Shown in pieces: positions 7,801-14,936 of a DNA stretch of 30,544 bases. Each line of letters opens with the position of its first letter. Position 1 is the first letter of the stretch. Location: NCBI GenBank assembly GCA_025782575.1, contig JALGYY010000023.1:1-30544 (forward strand). Direction: 5' to 3'. This DNA comes from a bacterium (GTDB lineage Bacteria > Orphanbacterota > Orphanbacteria > Orphanbacterales > Orphanbacteraceae). A program made the position numbers and the translations under genes. The notes below the pieces were generated by a model. The model was not told where the DNA came from. It did not search any database and saw only the letters and a list, made by a program, of their open reading frames with translations.

Positions 7801-8894
7801 CCGTCCTCTCCCCGCACGGCCCACGGCGCGATCTCACGGACGAGATCCTCGTTCCAGCGTGCCCCGTCGGCGAGGCGTTGGCGGAGCAGTACAAAATCGA
7901 CTTCCCGCTCCGCCCTCGTTCCATAAGCGAATGCGCGAAATCCGGCGTTCGCCTCTGTCATCATGTTGAGCGAGAGCCAGGCGCGGTTCGTCTCTCGATT
8001 CCTGTCCCAGTGTTCCAGTTTGTGCTTACGAATACTCTCGATCGTTTTTGTGAGGCAATCGGGCATCGTATAAAGAAGCTTGGTACATAAGCGATCGATC
8101 GCCTCGTCCAGAAGCGACAGATCGGTCGTCCCCTGCTTGAAAATCTCTTTGCCTTCGGCTTTCGCTTGCCCCGTTTTCCATTCACCGAGAATCGGCCGGC
8201 CGAATTCGTCGAGATAGCGATCGGTGATGACAATCGGATTGGCTACCCAGTCACCGTTTACTTTGAGCGCCGGGACGATTTCAGATAACCCGCCGAGTCG
8301 ATAGAACTTATGGGCGCTCCATGGTTCGCAGAGCGTGCCGCTCATCATTCCGTTTTCTATGCCGACGAATAGCGGAAGAAAATCGGTGCTGCCGCCGTCA
8401 GGGGCGGAACCATGTTTCGGCCCGGCCTGGCTGAAGAGCGCGAGATCGGTGGAGAGGGAATAGTCGCATGCCATACCGATCTCCTGGCCTCCGCCGACAC
8501 GCATCCCGTTTACCCGGCAGACGACCGGCTTGTCGCAGTGCAGGATGGCGGTCACCATATCGTTGAAGAGGCGCATGTACTGGCGGTATTCTGCCGGGGC
8601 CCCCGCGTAGTAGTCGGCATACTCTTTTGTGTTGCCTCCGGTACAGAATGCGCGGTCCCCCGCGCCTGTCAGGATAACGGCGACAGCTGACCGGTCGTTA
8701 CTCGCGGCCCGGATCGCCAGGATGATCTCCTTGACCATCCCTGTCGTGTAACTGTTGAACTGTTTGGGGTTGTTGAGAGTTATCCAGAGATTACACAGTT
8801 TTTCAACCGGTTCGCCTGTCGCGGAGTACACGGGGCGCCGCTCAATCAGGATTTCCTTAGGCGACATCTCTTCAATCAGATCATGATTCTTCAT
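7797..8894 (-). CDS. oah: 6-oxocyclohex-1-ene-1-carbonyl-CoA hydrolase
   Basis: This 365-residue crotonase-fold enzyme has the oxyanion-hole segment AFCTGGNTKEY at 82-92 and the second conserved block NGMRVGGGQEIGMACDYS at 129-146. The long C-terminal part with NRAWLSLNMMTEANAGFRAF is characteristic of Oah/BzdY/BamA-type ring-cleaving hydrolases rather than ordinary enoyl-CoA hydratases. It adds water and hydrolytically opens the ring of 6-oxocyclohex-1-ene-1-carbonyl-CoA to give 3-hydroxypimelyl-CoA. It lies 32 bases after had and overlaps bcrC. It identifies the pathway as the Thauera/Azoarcus branch rather than the Rhodopseudomonas cyclohexene branch. Confidence 0.93.
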   Translation of the reverse strand: MKNHDLIEEMSPKEILIERRPVYSATGEPVEKLCNLWITLNNPKQFNSYTTGMVKEIILAIRAASNDRSAVAVILTGAGDRAFCTGGNTKEYADYYAGAPAEYRQYMRLFNDMVTAILHCDKPVVCRVNGMRVGGGQEIGMACDYSLSTDLALFSQAGPKHGSAPDGGSTDFLPLFVGIENGMMSGTLCEPWSAHKFYRLGGLSEIVPALKVNGDWVANPIVITDRYLDEFGRPILGEWKTGQAKAEGKEIFKQGTTDLSLLDEAIDRLCTKLLYTMPDCLTKTIESIRKHKLEHWDRNRETNRAWLSLNMMTEANAGFRAFAYGTRAEREVDFVLLRQRLADGARWNEDLVREIAPWAVRGEDG

Positions 8895-8926
8895 GTGGAA
8901 TTGATTCTCCTGGCGTCGAGTCTGTT

Positions 8927-9997
8927 TTATAAGGCAGGCACGAGAATCGGCCTCTTCTTGAATTCATGAGCGTGAACCGCCTGCATGATGACGGGTGCTT
9001 CATCGAGCGGTCGATGTTCCACGTAGGGACCGAGTGCGACGCGACCATCCAATACGAGTTGAAGCGCATCAGGATAGTACTCCGGAGGGCAGCCCCAGTT
9101 TCCTTCGGCCTTCGCGTCGAATGCCATGAGATTGGAAAGCCTGATTTCGACCGGTTTCGGCGTGAAACCTACAATTGCGAGATGGGAGCCGAAACCGAGC
9201 AGGGAAAACGCCGTCTGTTGCCCTTTCGGTGTGCCACTCGTTTCGAATACCTTGGTGCCGCCCGGGTTCTTCGCATGTTCCTTGAAGAACGAACGGACTG
9301 CCGCCTTGATCTCTTTCGGTCCGAGATCAGACGGATTCAGCGTGAGAGTCGCGCCATGTCGTTCGGCCAGTTCGAGCCTGGAAGGATCGATGTCGATTGC
9401 GGCGACTGCGGCTCCCATGGCGGCGGCGATTTGGACGCCGAAACCTCCTACGCCTCCCGCCCCGACGAACACCGCTACGTCACCGCTCTTCAGGCCGCTC
9501 CGCCTGATCGCTTCATAGGGGGTGGTGACAGCGTCGGCGATCACAGAAAGGTCCGGGAGCGTAATACCGTCCGGCAATGAATCGGGGACAGGGCAGAGTC
9601 CGATCGCCGGCACGACGACATGAGTGGCGAATCCGCCGTGACCGTCGTTTCCCGGCATGAACTGCGTTTTGCAGATCGACGAGCGCCCGGCCTTGCAGGC
9701 GGCACATTCGCCGCAGGGAATAACGGCAGGAACGATCACCGTCCGGCCTTCCCATTGCTCGGCGCCGGCACCACAGGCCACTACCCGGCCTGAGATTTCA
9801 TGTCCCAGAATAAGTGGTAATTCGTGACGAGTGGGTACGCCGTCGTACGCGAAGCCAAGGTCGGTGTGGCAAACGCCGCAACCGTGTACTTCGACAACGA
9901 CCTGGTCGGGGCCCGCCTGGGGAGATCCGAGATCACATTTCTCGAGGGGCTCGCCGGGGGCGACCAACTGGTACCCGTAGGCTGAGATAACAGTCAT
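8927..9997 (-). CDS. had: 6-hydroxycyclohex-1-ene-1-carbonyl-CoA dehydrogenase
   Basis: This 356-residue zinc-dependent medium-chain dehydrogenase has the catalytic zinc site Cys43 (GCGVCHTDLGF) and GHE at 65-67. Structural zinc cysteines are 95, 98, 101 and 109 (CGECAACKAGRSSIC), and the NAD-binding GAGGVGG is at 179-185. Its position directly before oah and bcrCBAD identifies it as Had/BzdX, which oxidises the 6-hydroxy intermediate to the 6-oxo substrate of Oah. I chose the ATG at 9997, preceded by AGAGAGG, over an upstream start at 10078 whose 27 extra residues look non-coding. It is the first gene of the operon. Confidence 0.9.
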   Translation of the reverse strand: MTVISAYGYQLVAPGEPLEKCDLGSPQAGPDQVVVEVHGCGVCHTDLGFAYDGVPTRHELPLILGHEISGRVVACGAGAEQWEGRTVIVPAVIPCGECAACKAGRSSICKTQFMPGNDGHGGFATHVVVPAIGLCPVPDSLPDGITLPDLSVIADAVTTPYEAIRRSGLKSGDVAVFVGAGGVGGFGVQIAAAMGAAVAAIDIDPSRLELAERHGATLTLNPSDLGPKEIKAAVRSFFKEHAKNPGGTKVFETSGTPKGQQTAFSLLGFGSHLAIVGFTPKPVEIRLSNLMAFDAKAEGNWGCPPEYYPDALQLVLDGRVALGPYVEHRPLDEAPVIMQAVHAHEFKKRPILVPAL

Positions 9998-10021
9998 ACG
10001 GTTCCAACCTCTCTGTTGAGG

Positions 10022-10069
10022 ACACCTCATACTAGCAAGCGCCGGCCGGTTCGGTAAAGCAATTAACCG
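10022..10069 (-). promoter_or_regulatory. Candidate promoter and operator of the benzoyl-CoA operon
   Basis: Reading the minus strand, an extended -10 element TGC-TAGTAT (hexamer at 10029-10034) sits about 30 bases before the had ATG, with a weak -35 (TTACCG, 10052-10057) 17 bases further up. An 18-bp imperfect palindrome, CGGTAAAGCAATTAACCG (10052-10069, six of nine base pairs match), overlaps that -35 and would be well placed for a repressor. This is pattern reading only. Confidence 0.35.
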
Positions 10070-10104
10070 TCTACTCAACCATTTGGCTGCCTCTTAAGCG
10101 CCCT

Positions 10105-10149
10105 GGCAGGCGCAAACGCTTGCCTTGTCCAGCCGGGATATTCTATTCT
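10105..10149 (+). promoter_or_regulatory. Candidate promoter with dyad upstream of STAS gene
   Basis: GGCAGGCG (10105-10112) and CGCTTGCC (10117-10124) form an almost perfect inverted repeat around CAAA. They overlap a candidate -35 TTGCCT (10120-10125), which is followed after 18 bases by TATTCT (10144-10149). The start codon of the STAS gene is 75 bases further on. The match to a sigma-70 promoter is moderate, and the dyad may be an operator or RNA stem. Confidence 0.3.
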
Positions 10150-10223
10150 GAAGTCCATCGGAGTAGGGAACAGCCTGAAGAAGGCGCCGGCAATCACCTC
10201 CCCGGGCAGAGGAGACAGCTCAA

Positions 10224-10559
10224 ATGGAGTTCGAAAAAATCGAATCTGGGGGTGCTATTGTATTCGAACTGTCCGGGTTCCTGAAGGGGAGGCCCACCGG
10301 CTACGACATGCTCGATGAGATTCGCTCTGCCTTTTCTTCGGGCACCGGAAAACTGGTGATCGACATGTCGAAAATCGAGGGGGCCGACAGCTCCGGATTG
10401 GGTGTAGTCGCTTCGATCATCACGTCCGCCGAAAACGCCGGGGCAGCTCTTGCCTTCTCCGCCGTCCCCGCCAACGTGGATAAGCTGCTCAAAATGGTCC
10501 GCCTGAACACTGTCATGAAGATCTACGGCAGCACCGACGAAAAGGCGAAGGCTCTCTGA
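10224..10559 (+). CDS. STAS-domain anti-sigma factor antagonist (SpoIIAA/RsbV-like)
   Basis: This 111-residue protein is a single STAS domain with the strand KLVIDMSKIEGADSSGLG. The DSSGLG motif (residues 55-60) contains the serine that is phosphorylated by cognate kinase/anti-sigma proteins in the SpoIIAA/RsbV family. When dephosphorylated, such proteins bind the anti-sigma kinase and release the sigma factor. No kinase or phosphatase gene is adjacent, so its partner is elsewhere. The nearby ECF anti-sigma is a zinc-finger type and is not a known target of STAS antagonists. GGAG precedes the ATG. It is divergent from the benzoyl-CoA operon and is followed by the ligase-ACP-Kbl cassette. Confidence 0.85.
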   Translation: MEFEKIESGGAIVFELSGFLKGRPTGYDMLDEIRSAFSSGTGKLVIDMSKIEGADSSGLGVVASIITSAENAGAALAFSAVPANVDKLLKMVRLNTVMKIYGSTDEKAKAL

Positions 10560-10689
10560 GGCATATCAGAGGTAGCCGGTAGTATACCGCCGAACTGCCC
10601 GGCGCTCTCGTGATCTCCCCCTTGACAGTTTTTTGCCGCTCTACGACCTTCTATCTGGTTCTATAATTCCAGAGTGGAGGTTTGACTGC

Positions 10690-12426
10690 ATGAATGAGCG
10701 TACGGCACCCCGAGGCAAAGCCAGCGGTAACAGTAATATCGGCGATATCGACGCCCGGCGCCGTGAATTCAAGTGGAATCGGGCGCGGCAGGAAGCGGGC
10801 CTCCCTGAGGGCGGACCGTTCAACATCGGATGGCTCTGTACGGATCGAATCTGCGAATCGGGCTCCGGAGAGAAGACCGCTCTCATCTGGCAGAGCTCGA
10901 CGGATGAGATCAAGCGGTTCTCGTTCGATGATCTACGCCGCTATTCGAATGCCTATGGCCGATATTTCACCGATCTCGGCCTCGACCCCGGTGATCGTGT
11001 CGCTGTTTTCATGGATCGAACCCCCGATCTTTATATCGGTTTTCTGGGCGGTCTGAAAGCGGGTCTCGTGATGCAGCCCCTCTTCTCGGCGTTCGGCGAG
11101 GAGGCGCTCGAGCAGCGCCTGAGGAACGCCGGAACCCGCGCAATCCTGACAAGCAGGAAACTCGCTTTCCGGATCCGTAAGATCCGGGATAAGTGCCCCG
11201 CGTTGGAGCATGTGATCATCATCGAGCCTGGGGACCTCCAGATGAAAGAGGGAGAGCAGGCGTTCGGGATCGCCGATGCCGAGCCGCTCGATTCGTTCAC
11301 TTGCTATGAGGCGAAAGAAGAGACTCCGTCCATTCTGCACTACACTTCCGGCACCACCGGCCAGCCGAAAGGGGCGCTCCACACACATGGATCGCTACCG
11401 GCACAGGCGCTCACCACCAAGTGGGTACTCGATCTGAAAAAAGATGACCTTTACTGGTGCACCGCTGATCCCGGCTGGGTAACCGGCACGAGTTACGGCA
11501 TTCTGGGTCCCTGGTCGCTCGGTGTGACCCAGCTCGTTCTGGACGGCGGATTCACAGTCAATCGATGGTACGAAGCGATCCAGAATCATGGTGTCACGGT
11601 CTGGTACTCGGCGCCCACGGCGATCCGGATGCTGATGAAAGAGGGTATAGAGGGGGCCGGCCAGTTTGACCTTTCGAGCCTGCGCCATCTCGCCAGCGTA
11701 GGAGAGCCGCTGAATCCCGAGGCGGTTATCTGGAGCCAGGAAGCATATGGCCGTCCGTTTCATGACACCTGGTGGCAGACGGAAACCGGCGCTATGATGG
11801 TCACCAATCTACCTGGGATGGAGATCCGACCGGGAAGCATGGGGAAGCCCTTTCCAGGGATCACCGCAGCTGTCCTGGACGAGGCGAATAAGCCGATAGA
11901 CGAACCGAACAAGCCGGGGCAACTCGCTGTCCGCCCGCCGTGGCCCTCGATCTTCCGGGCGTACTGGGAGCGGGAAGAGGCGTACAAGAGCAAGTTCGTG
12001 AACGGCTGGTATCTGACGGGCGATCAGGCCTGTATCGATGAAGACGGCTATTTCTGGTTCATGGGGCGGGATGACGACGTCATTAACACGGGGGGACATC
12101 TTGTCGGCCCCTTCGAGATCGAAAGTGCCCTTCTCGGCCACGAAGCGGTAGCGGAAAGTGCCGCCATCGGGAAGCCGGACAAAGTCAATATGGAGGTCGT
12201 CAAAGCTTTCGTCGCTCTGAAGGCCGGTTTCGAGCCGAACCGCAAACTGGAAATGTCCATCATGAACTTCATCAGAAAGAAGCTTTCCCCTCTCGCCATG
12301 CCGCAGGAGATCGAGTTCGTCGACAAGCTTCCGAAAACGCGGTCGGGGAAAATCATGCGGCGGCTCCTCCGGGCCAAGGAGTGGGGCGAGGAGGTCGGTG
12401 ATACTTCAACATTGGAAGACGACTAG
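10690..12426 (+). CDS. Acetyl-CoA synthetase-like AMP-forming acyl-CoA ligase
   Basis: This 578-residue ANL-superfamily enzyme has the phosphate-binding loop LHYTSGTTGQPKG near residue 216, WWQTETG, the hinge region YLTGDQACIDEDGYFWFMGRDDD, and the catalytic Lys554 in KTRSGKIMRR. The segment WCTADPGWVTGTSYGILGPW is typical of acetyl/propionyl-CoA synthetases (AcsA), which activate short-chain acids via an acyl-adenylate. I start it at the ATG at 10690, preceded by GTGGAGG; upstream in-frame ATG codons have no ribosome site. It is 22 bases before an acyl carrier protein gene and may load that carrier instead of, or as well as, CoA. A benzoate-CoA ligase role is less likely from the motifs but is not excluded. 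Confidence 0.85.
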   Translation: MNERTAPRGKASGNSNIGDIDARRREFKWNRARQEAGLPEGGPFNIGWLCTDRICESGSGEKTALIWQSSTDEIKRFSFDDLRRYSNAYGRYFTDLGLDPGDRVAVFMDRTPDLYIGFLGGLKAGLVMQPLFSAFGEEALEQRLRNAGTRAILTSRKLAFRIRKIRDKCPALEHVIIIEPGDLQMKEGEQAFGIADAEPLDSFTCYEAKEETPSILHYTSGTTGQPKGALHTHGSLPAQALTTKWVLDLKKDDLYWCTADPGWVTGTSYGILGPWSLGVTQLVLDGGFTVNRWYEAIQNHGVTVWYSAPTAIRMLMKEGIEGAGQFDLSSLRHLASVGEPLNPEAVIWSQEAYGRPFHDTWWQTETGAMMVTNLPGMEIRPGSMGKPFPGITAAVLDEANKPIDEPNKPGQLAVRPPWPSIFRAYWEREEAYKSKFVNGWYLTGDQACIDEDGYFWFMGRDDDVINTGGHLVGPFEIESALLGHEAVAESAAIGKPDKVNMEVVKAFVALKAGFEPNRKLEMSIMNFIRKKLSPLAMPQEIEFVDKLPKTRSGKIMRRLLRAKEWGEEVGDTSTLEDD

Positions 12427-12448
12427 GCCTGTTAAGAGGAGTAATTGA

Positions 12449-12703
12449 ATGTCATCAGAGATGAGAGATAAGATCCTCGAATTCATTCGGGATGAGTATC
12501 TGGACGACGAAGACCAGGTAATCGACGAGGGTACATCGCTTATTACGAGCGGAATCGTGGATTCATTTTCCATGGTTTCGCTGAAGAATTTTCTGGAAGA
12601 TGAATACAAGATCAGTCTGTCTGACGAGGAAGCGTCCGCGGAGGCGTTCAACACACTGAACAGCATACTGAAGCTCGTGCGGACCAAGCTCGGCTCAGAG
12701 TAG
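12449..12703 (+). CDS. Free-standing acyl carrier protein
   Basis: This 84-residue acidic protein has the phosphopantetheine attachment motif GIVDSFSM with Ser39, preceded by DEGTSLITS and followed by KNFLEDEYKISLSDEE, the expected helix II-III of an ACP. AGAGGAG precedes the ATG. It lies between an acetyl-CoA-synthetase-like gene and a Kbl-like gene with short gaps (22 and 26 bases), so the three are probably co-transcribed. It is not flanked by fatty-acid synthesis genes, so it is likely a dedicated carrier for this cassette rather than the housekeeping AcpP. Confidence 0.85.
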   Translation: MSSEMRDKILEFIRDEYLDDEDQVIDEGTSLITSGIVDSFSMVSLKNFLEDEYKISLSDEEASAEAFNTLNSILKLVRTKLGSE

Positions 12704-12729
12704 CCGCGCCCGAGGGGAGAGGTCGATTC

Positions 12730-13944
12730 ATGGCATACACCGACGCGGTACGGTCTCGATTCCGGAAGATCCTCGAAGAGGTACGCGAGGCGGGTCTCTC
12801 CAAGGACGAGCGCTATATTCGGAGTGAGCAGGGCGTGAAGATCATGGTGGAGTATCCGCGGGGATCGGAGCCGCGGGAAGTGCTGAACTTCTGCGCCAAT
12901 AACTATCTGGGGCTCTCGAGCCATCCCAAAGTAGTGGAAGCGGCGCAAACCGGTCTTCGCGAGCGGGGCTACGGGATGAGCAGTGTTCGCTTTATCTGTG
13001 GTACCCAGGACATTCACCGCGATCTCGAACGAAAAATGGCCGAGTTCCTGGGCAAAGAAGACGCGATTCTTTTTGCGAGCTGTTTCGACGCAAACGCCGC
13101 CGTGTTCGAGGTTCTCTTCGGTGAAGAGGATGTGATCATCAGTGATCGCCTGATCCATGCCAGCCTGATCGACGGCATCCGGCTCTGCTCCGCGAAGCGT
13201 GACAGTTACAAGAACGCCAACATGAAACATCTGGAGCGCAAGCTGCAGTTGTGGAAAGAGAAGGCGCGCCATATCTGTATCGTCACCGACGGCGTGTTCA
13301 GCATGGACGGTATCCTGGCCCCTCTCGATGAGATTGCGGCGCTGGCGGAAGAATACGGCGCGATCGTGCTCGTCGATGATTCTCATGCCACCGGGTTCAT
13401 GGGGAAGACCGGCCGGGGAGTGCATGAGCATTGCGGTGTGGTCGACAAGATCGACATCATCACGACTACACTCGGTAAAGCGCTCGGCGGGGCGAGCGGG
13501 GGAGTGATCGCCGGTCCGAAGGAAGTGATCGAGATGATGAGAAACCGGGGGCGGCCCTATCTGTTTAGCAACTCGGTTCCGCCGCCGATTGTCTACGGTG
13601 CCCTGGAAGTGATCGATCTGCTGAACGAAACGACCGAGCTTCGCGACAGGTTGGAAGAGAACGCCAAGCGCTTTCGAACCAGTATGGCGGAGGCCGGATT
13701 CAATCTCGTCCCCGGGGAGACGCCGATCATTCCTGTTATGCTCGGTGATGCCAAACTCGCCAATGACATGGCCCGCGAGCTTCTAGAAAAGGGGATCTAC
13801 GTAATCGGCTTCAGCCACCCTGTGGTCCCGATGGGAAAGGCGCGGATTCGCGTGCAGCTGTCAGCAGCCCATACGAATGAGGACATCGACCATGCGGTAG
13901 CGGCGTTTATTGAGGTCGGAAAGAAACTCGAGGTAATCGACTAG
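12730..13944 (+). CDS. kbl: Glycine C-acetyltransferase-like alpha-oxoamine synthase
   Basis: This 404-residue PLP enzyme closely follows the Kbl pattern: NFCANNYLGLSSHP at 53-66, GMSSVRFICGTQDIH at 82-96, VDDSHATGFMGKTGRG at 215-230, and the PLP lysine Lys250 in TTLGKALGGASGG. Kbl interconverts 2-amino-3-ketobutyrate plus CoA with glycine plus acetyl-CoA, usually paired with threonine dehydrogenase (Tdh). No tdh gene is here; instead it follows an acyl-CoA ligase and an ACP. Relatives in this fold (BioF, serine palmitoyltransferase) can take acyl-ACP donors, so condensation of an ACP-bound acyl group with an amino acid is possible. The family is certain; the in vivo reaction is open. Confidence 0.88.
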   Translation: MAYTDAVRSRFRKILEEVREAGLSKDERYIRSEQGVKIMVEYPRGSEPREVLNFCANNYLGLSSHPKVVEAAQTGLRERGYGMSSVRFICGTQDIHRDLERKMAEFLGKEDAILFASCFDANAAVFEVLFGEEDVIISDRLIHASLIDGIRLCSAKRDSYKNANMKHLERKLQLWKEKARHICIVTDGVFSMDGILAPLDEIAALAEEYGAIVLVDDSHATGFMGKTGRGVHEHCGVVDKIDIITTTLGKALGGASGGVIAGPKEVIEMMRNRGRPYLFSNSVPPPIVYGALEVIDLLNETTELRDRLEENAKRFRTSMAEAGFNLVPGETPIIPVMLGDAKLANDMARELLEKGIYVIGFSHPVVPMGKARIRVQLSAAHTNEDIDHAVAAFIEVGKKLEVID

Positions 13945-13985
13945 GCCGATCGGCCGGCTTTAGAGAAATGCGTCGGTGCCGGCGG

Positions 13986-14396
13986 TCAGCTTTGCTTGTT
14001 CTTCGCGGTCAATTCGGCGACCAGGACTTCGAGCATGTCGTGAATCGTGATGATCCCGACAAGTTGGTTCCCCCGGACGACTACCGGCAACGCGCCGATC
14101 TTCTCATTGTGCATCATGAGCGCCGCCCGTTCGATCGAATCCCCCTTGTTGATTGACTTCACACGTTTGATCATCGCATCCAGAACGATTCCCATGTCGT
14201 TCAAGTCGCCCATCGGCATGTTCTTCAGAACCCGCCTGCCGATATCCCTTTTGGAAATGATGCCTATCAGGCGGCCTTCTTCGACCACGGGGAGGTGCCG
14301 GATCTCATAGTCATGGAAGATGCGGTAGGCCTCGATAAGAGGAAGAGAGGAATCAACCGTCACTACATCGCTGGTCATCCACTTTTCAACTTTCAT
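13986..14396 (-). CDS. Two-CBS-domain protein
   Basis: This 136-residue protein consists of two CBS motifs. The first is about residues 7-58 (MTSDVVTVDSSLPLIEAYRIF, then HLPVVEEGRLIGIISKRDI). The second is about 75-128 (VKSINKGDSIERAALMM, then ALPVVVRGNQLVGIITIHDML). Such pairs bind adenosine nucleotides or similar ligands and regulate partner proteins. No catalytic domain is attached. It starts 11 bases after the Rrf2 regulator gene stops, so the two are co-transcribed. It converges with the kbl gene across 41 bases. Confidence 0.9.
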   Translation of the reverse strand: MKVEKWMTSDVVTVDSSLPLIEAYRIFHDYEIRHLPVVEEGRLIGIISKRDIGRRVLKNMPMGDLNDMGIVLDAMIKRVKSINKGDSIERAALMMHNEKIGALPVVVRGNQLVGIITIHDMLEVLVAELTAKNKQS

Positions 14397-14407
14397 TTCG
14401 ACGCTCC

Positions 14408-14842
14408 CTATCTCCCCGACTGCCGTTTCTTATGTTCCATCGTGGATGCCGCTTCGCTCAGGGTGAGATCGGCAATGGTGCTTTCAAATTCGCTGCGGAA
14501 CTTCTTCCAGGGTTCATGAAGGGCGCAGCTGACCTCGTCGCTACACTCATCGAGCCCAAGAATACAGGTGGAACTGAGGTCGAGCGGCCCGTCGACGGCC
14601 TCGACGACCTCACGAACGGTCATATCCTTGGCCGATTTGGCCAGCTCATAGCCCCCTCCGGGACCTTTCGTCGTCTTTACAAGCCCCTTGATCCGTAAAT
14701 CGTGAAGGATTTTGGAAAGAAAGGGCTTAGGGATCGTCTCGGATGCCGCAATGTCTTTTCCGAGTGTGGGCCCGAGACCGTCGTGGACCGCCAGGTAGAT
14801 CAGGGCCCGGATGGCATGTTTAGCTGTCGGAGAAAATATCAC
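14408..14842 (-). CDS. Rrf2/IscR-family transcriptional regulator
   Basis: This 144-residue protein has the Rrf2 winged helix: FSPTAKHAIRALIYLA at the start, a recognition region IPKPFLSKILHDLRIKGLVKT at 37-57 and a wing KGPGGGYELAK. Three cysteines, Cys93, Cys100 and Cys106 (C-x6-C-x5-C), are placed like the [Fe-S] ligands of IscR/NsrR, so it may sense Fe-S status, NO or redox state. The start is a GTG at 14842 with GGGAG upstream. In Rhodopseudomonas the Rrf2 protein BadM represses the benzoyl-CoA reductase operon; this makes the had-bcr operon 4-5 kb away a candidate target, which is inference. Confidence 0.88.
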   Translation of the reverse strand: MIFSPTAKHAIRALIYLAVHDGLGPTLGKDIAASETIPKPFLSKILHDLRIKGLVKTTKGPGGGYELAKSAKDMTVREVVEAVDGPLDLSSTCILGLDECSDEVSCALHEPWKKFRSEFESTIADLTLSEAASTMEHKKRQSGR

Positions 14843-14856
14843 GCCTGACTCCCAGA

Positions 14857-14919
14857 TTAAGTAATGATGAACTCGGGCTCCATTCTCTTACGGTTCACGA
14901 AATGATGCAAGTGTTCCAT
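14857..14919 (-). CDS. Candidate 20-residue small ORF before the Rrf2 gene
   Basis: Between the CoA-transferase stop and the Rrf2 start is an ATG with a good ribosome site (GAGAGGG, 7 bases upstream) and 20 codons before TAA. The peptide begins MEHLHHFVNRKR, is rich in His and basic residues, and has no recognisable family. It could be a leader peptide or chance. The start lies 17 bases after the upstream gene's stop. Confidence 0.3.
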   Translation of the reverse strand: MEHLHHFVNRKRMEPEFIIT

Positions 14920-14936
14920 GTCGGAACCCTCTCAGA

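Noticed and set aside
3145-7926. Long open frames on the plus strand opposite the bcr genes (for example 3145-4056, 4362-5294, 5642-6256 and 6847-7926)
   Set aside because: They are exact antisense shadows of bcrD, bcrA, bcrB and bcrC, whose products have clear family motifs. The antisense products show no recognisable fold and have no ribosome sites.
10622-10667. Perfect TTGACA (10622) and TATAAT (10662) before the ligase gene
   Set aside because: The two hexamers are 34 bases apart, too far for one sigma-70 promoter. TATAAT alone might function, but no -35 at 16-18 bases is present.
12406-13431. A 341-codon minus-strand frame opposite the ACP and kbl genes
   Set aside because: It is antisense to two genes with clear catalytic motifs and overlaps the cassette end to end; long GC-rich antisense frames are common here.
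13944-13955. Palindrome GGCCGATCGGCC between kbl and the CBS gene
   Set aside because: It overlaps the kbl stop codon, has no room for a loop and no T-tract, so I do not call a terminator. Such GC-rich palindromes occur by chance at this base composition.
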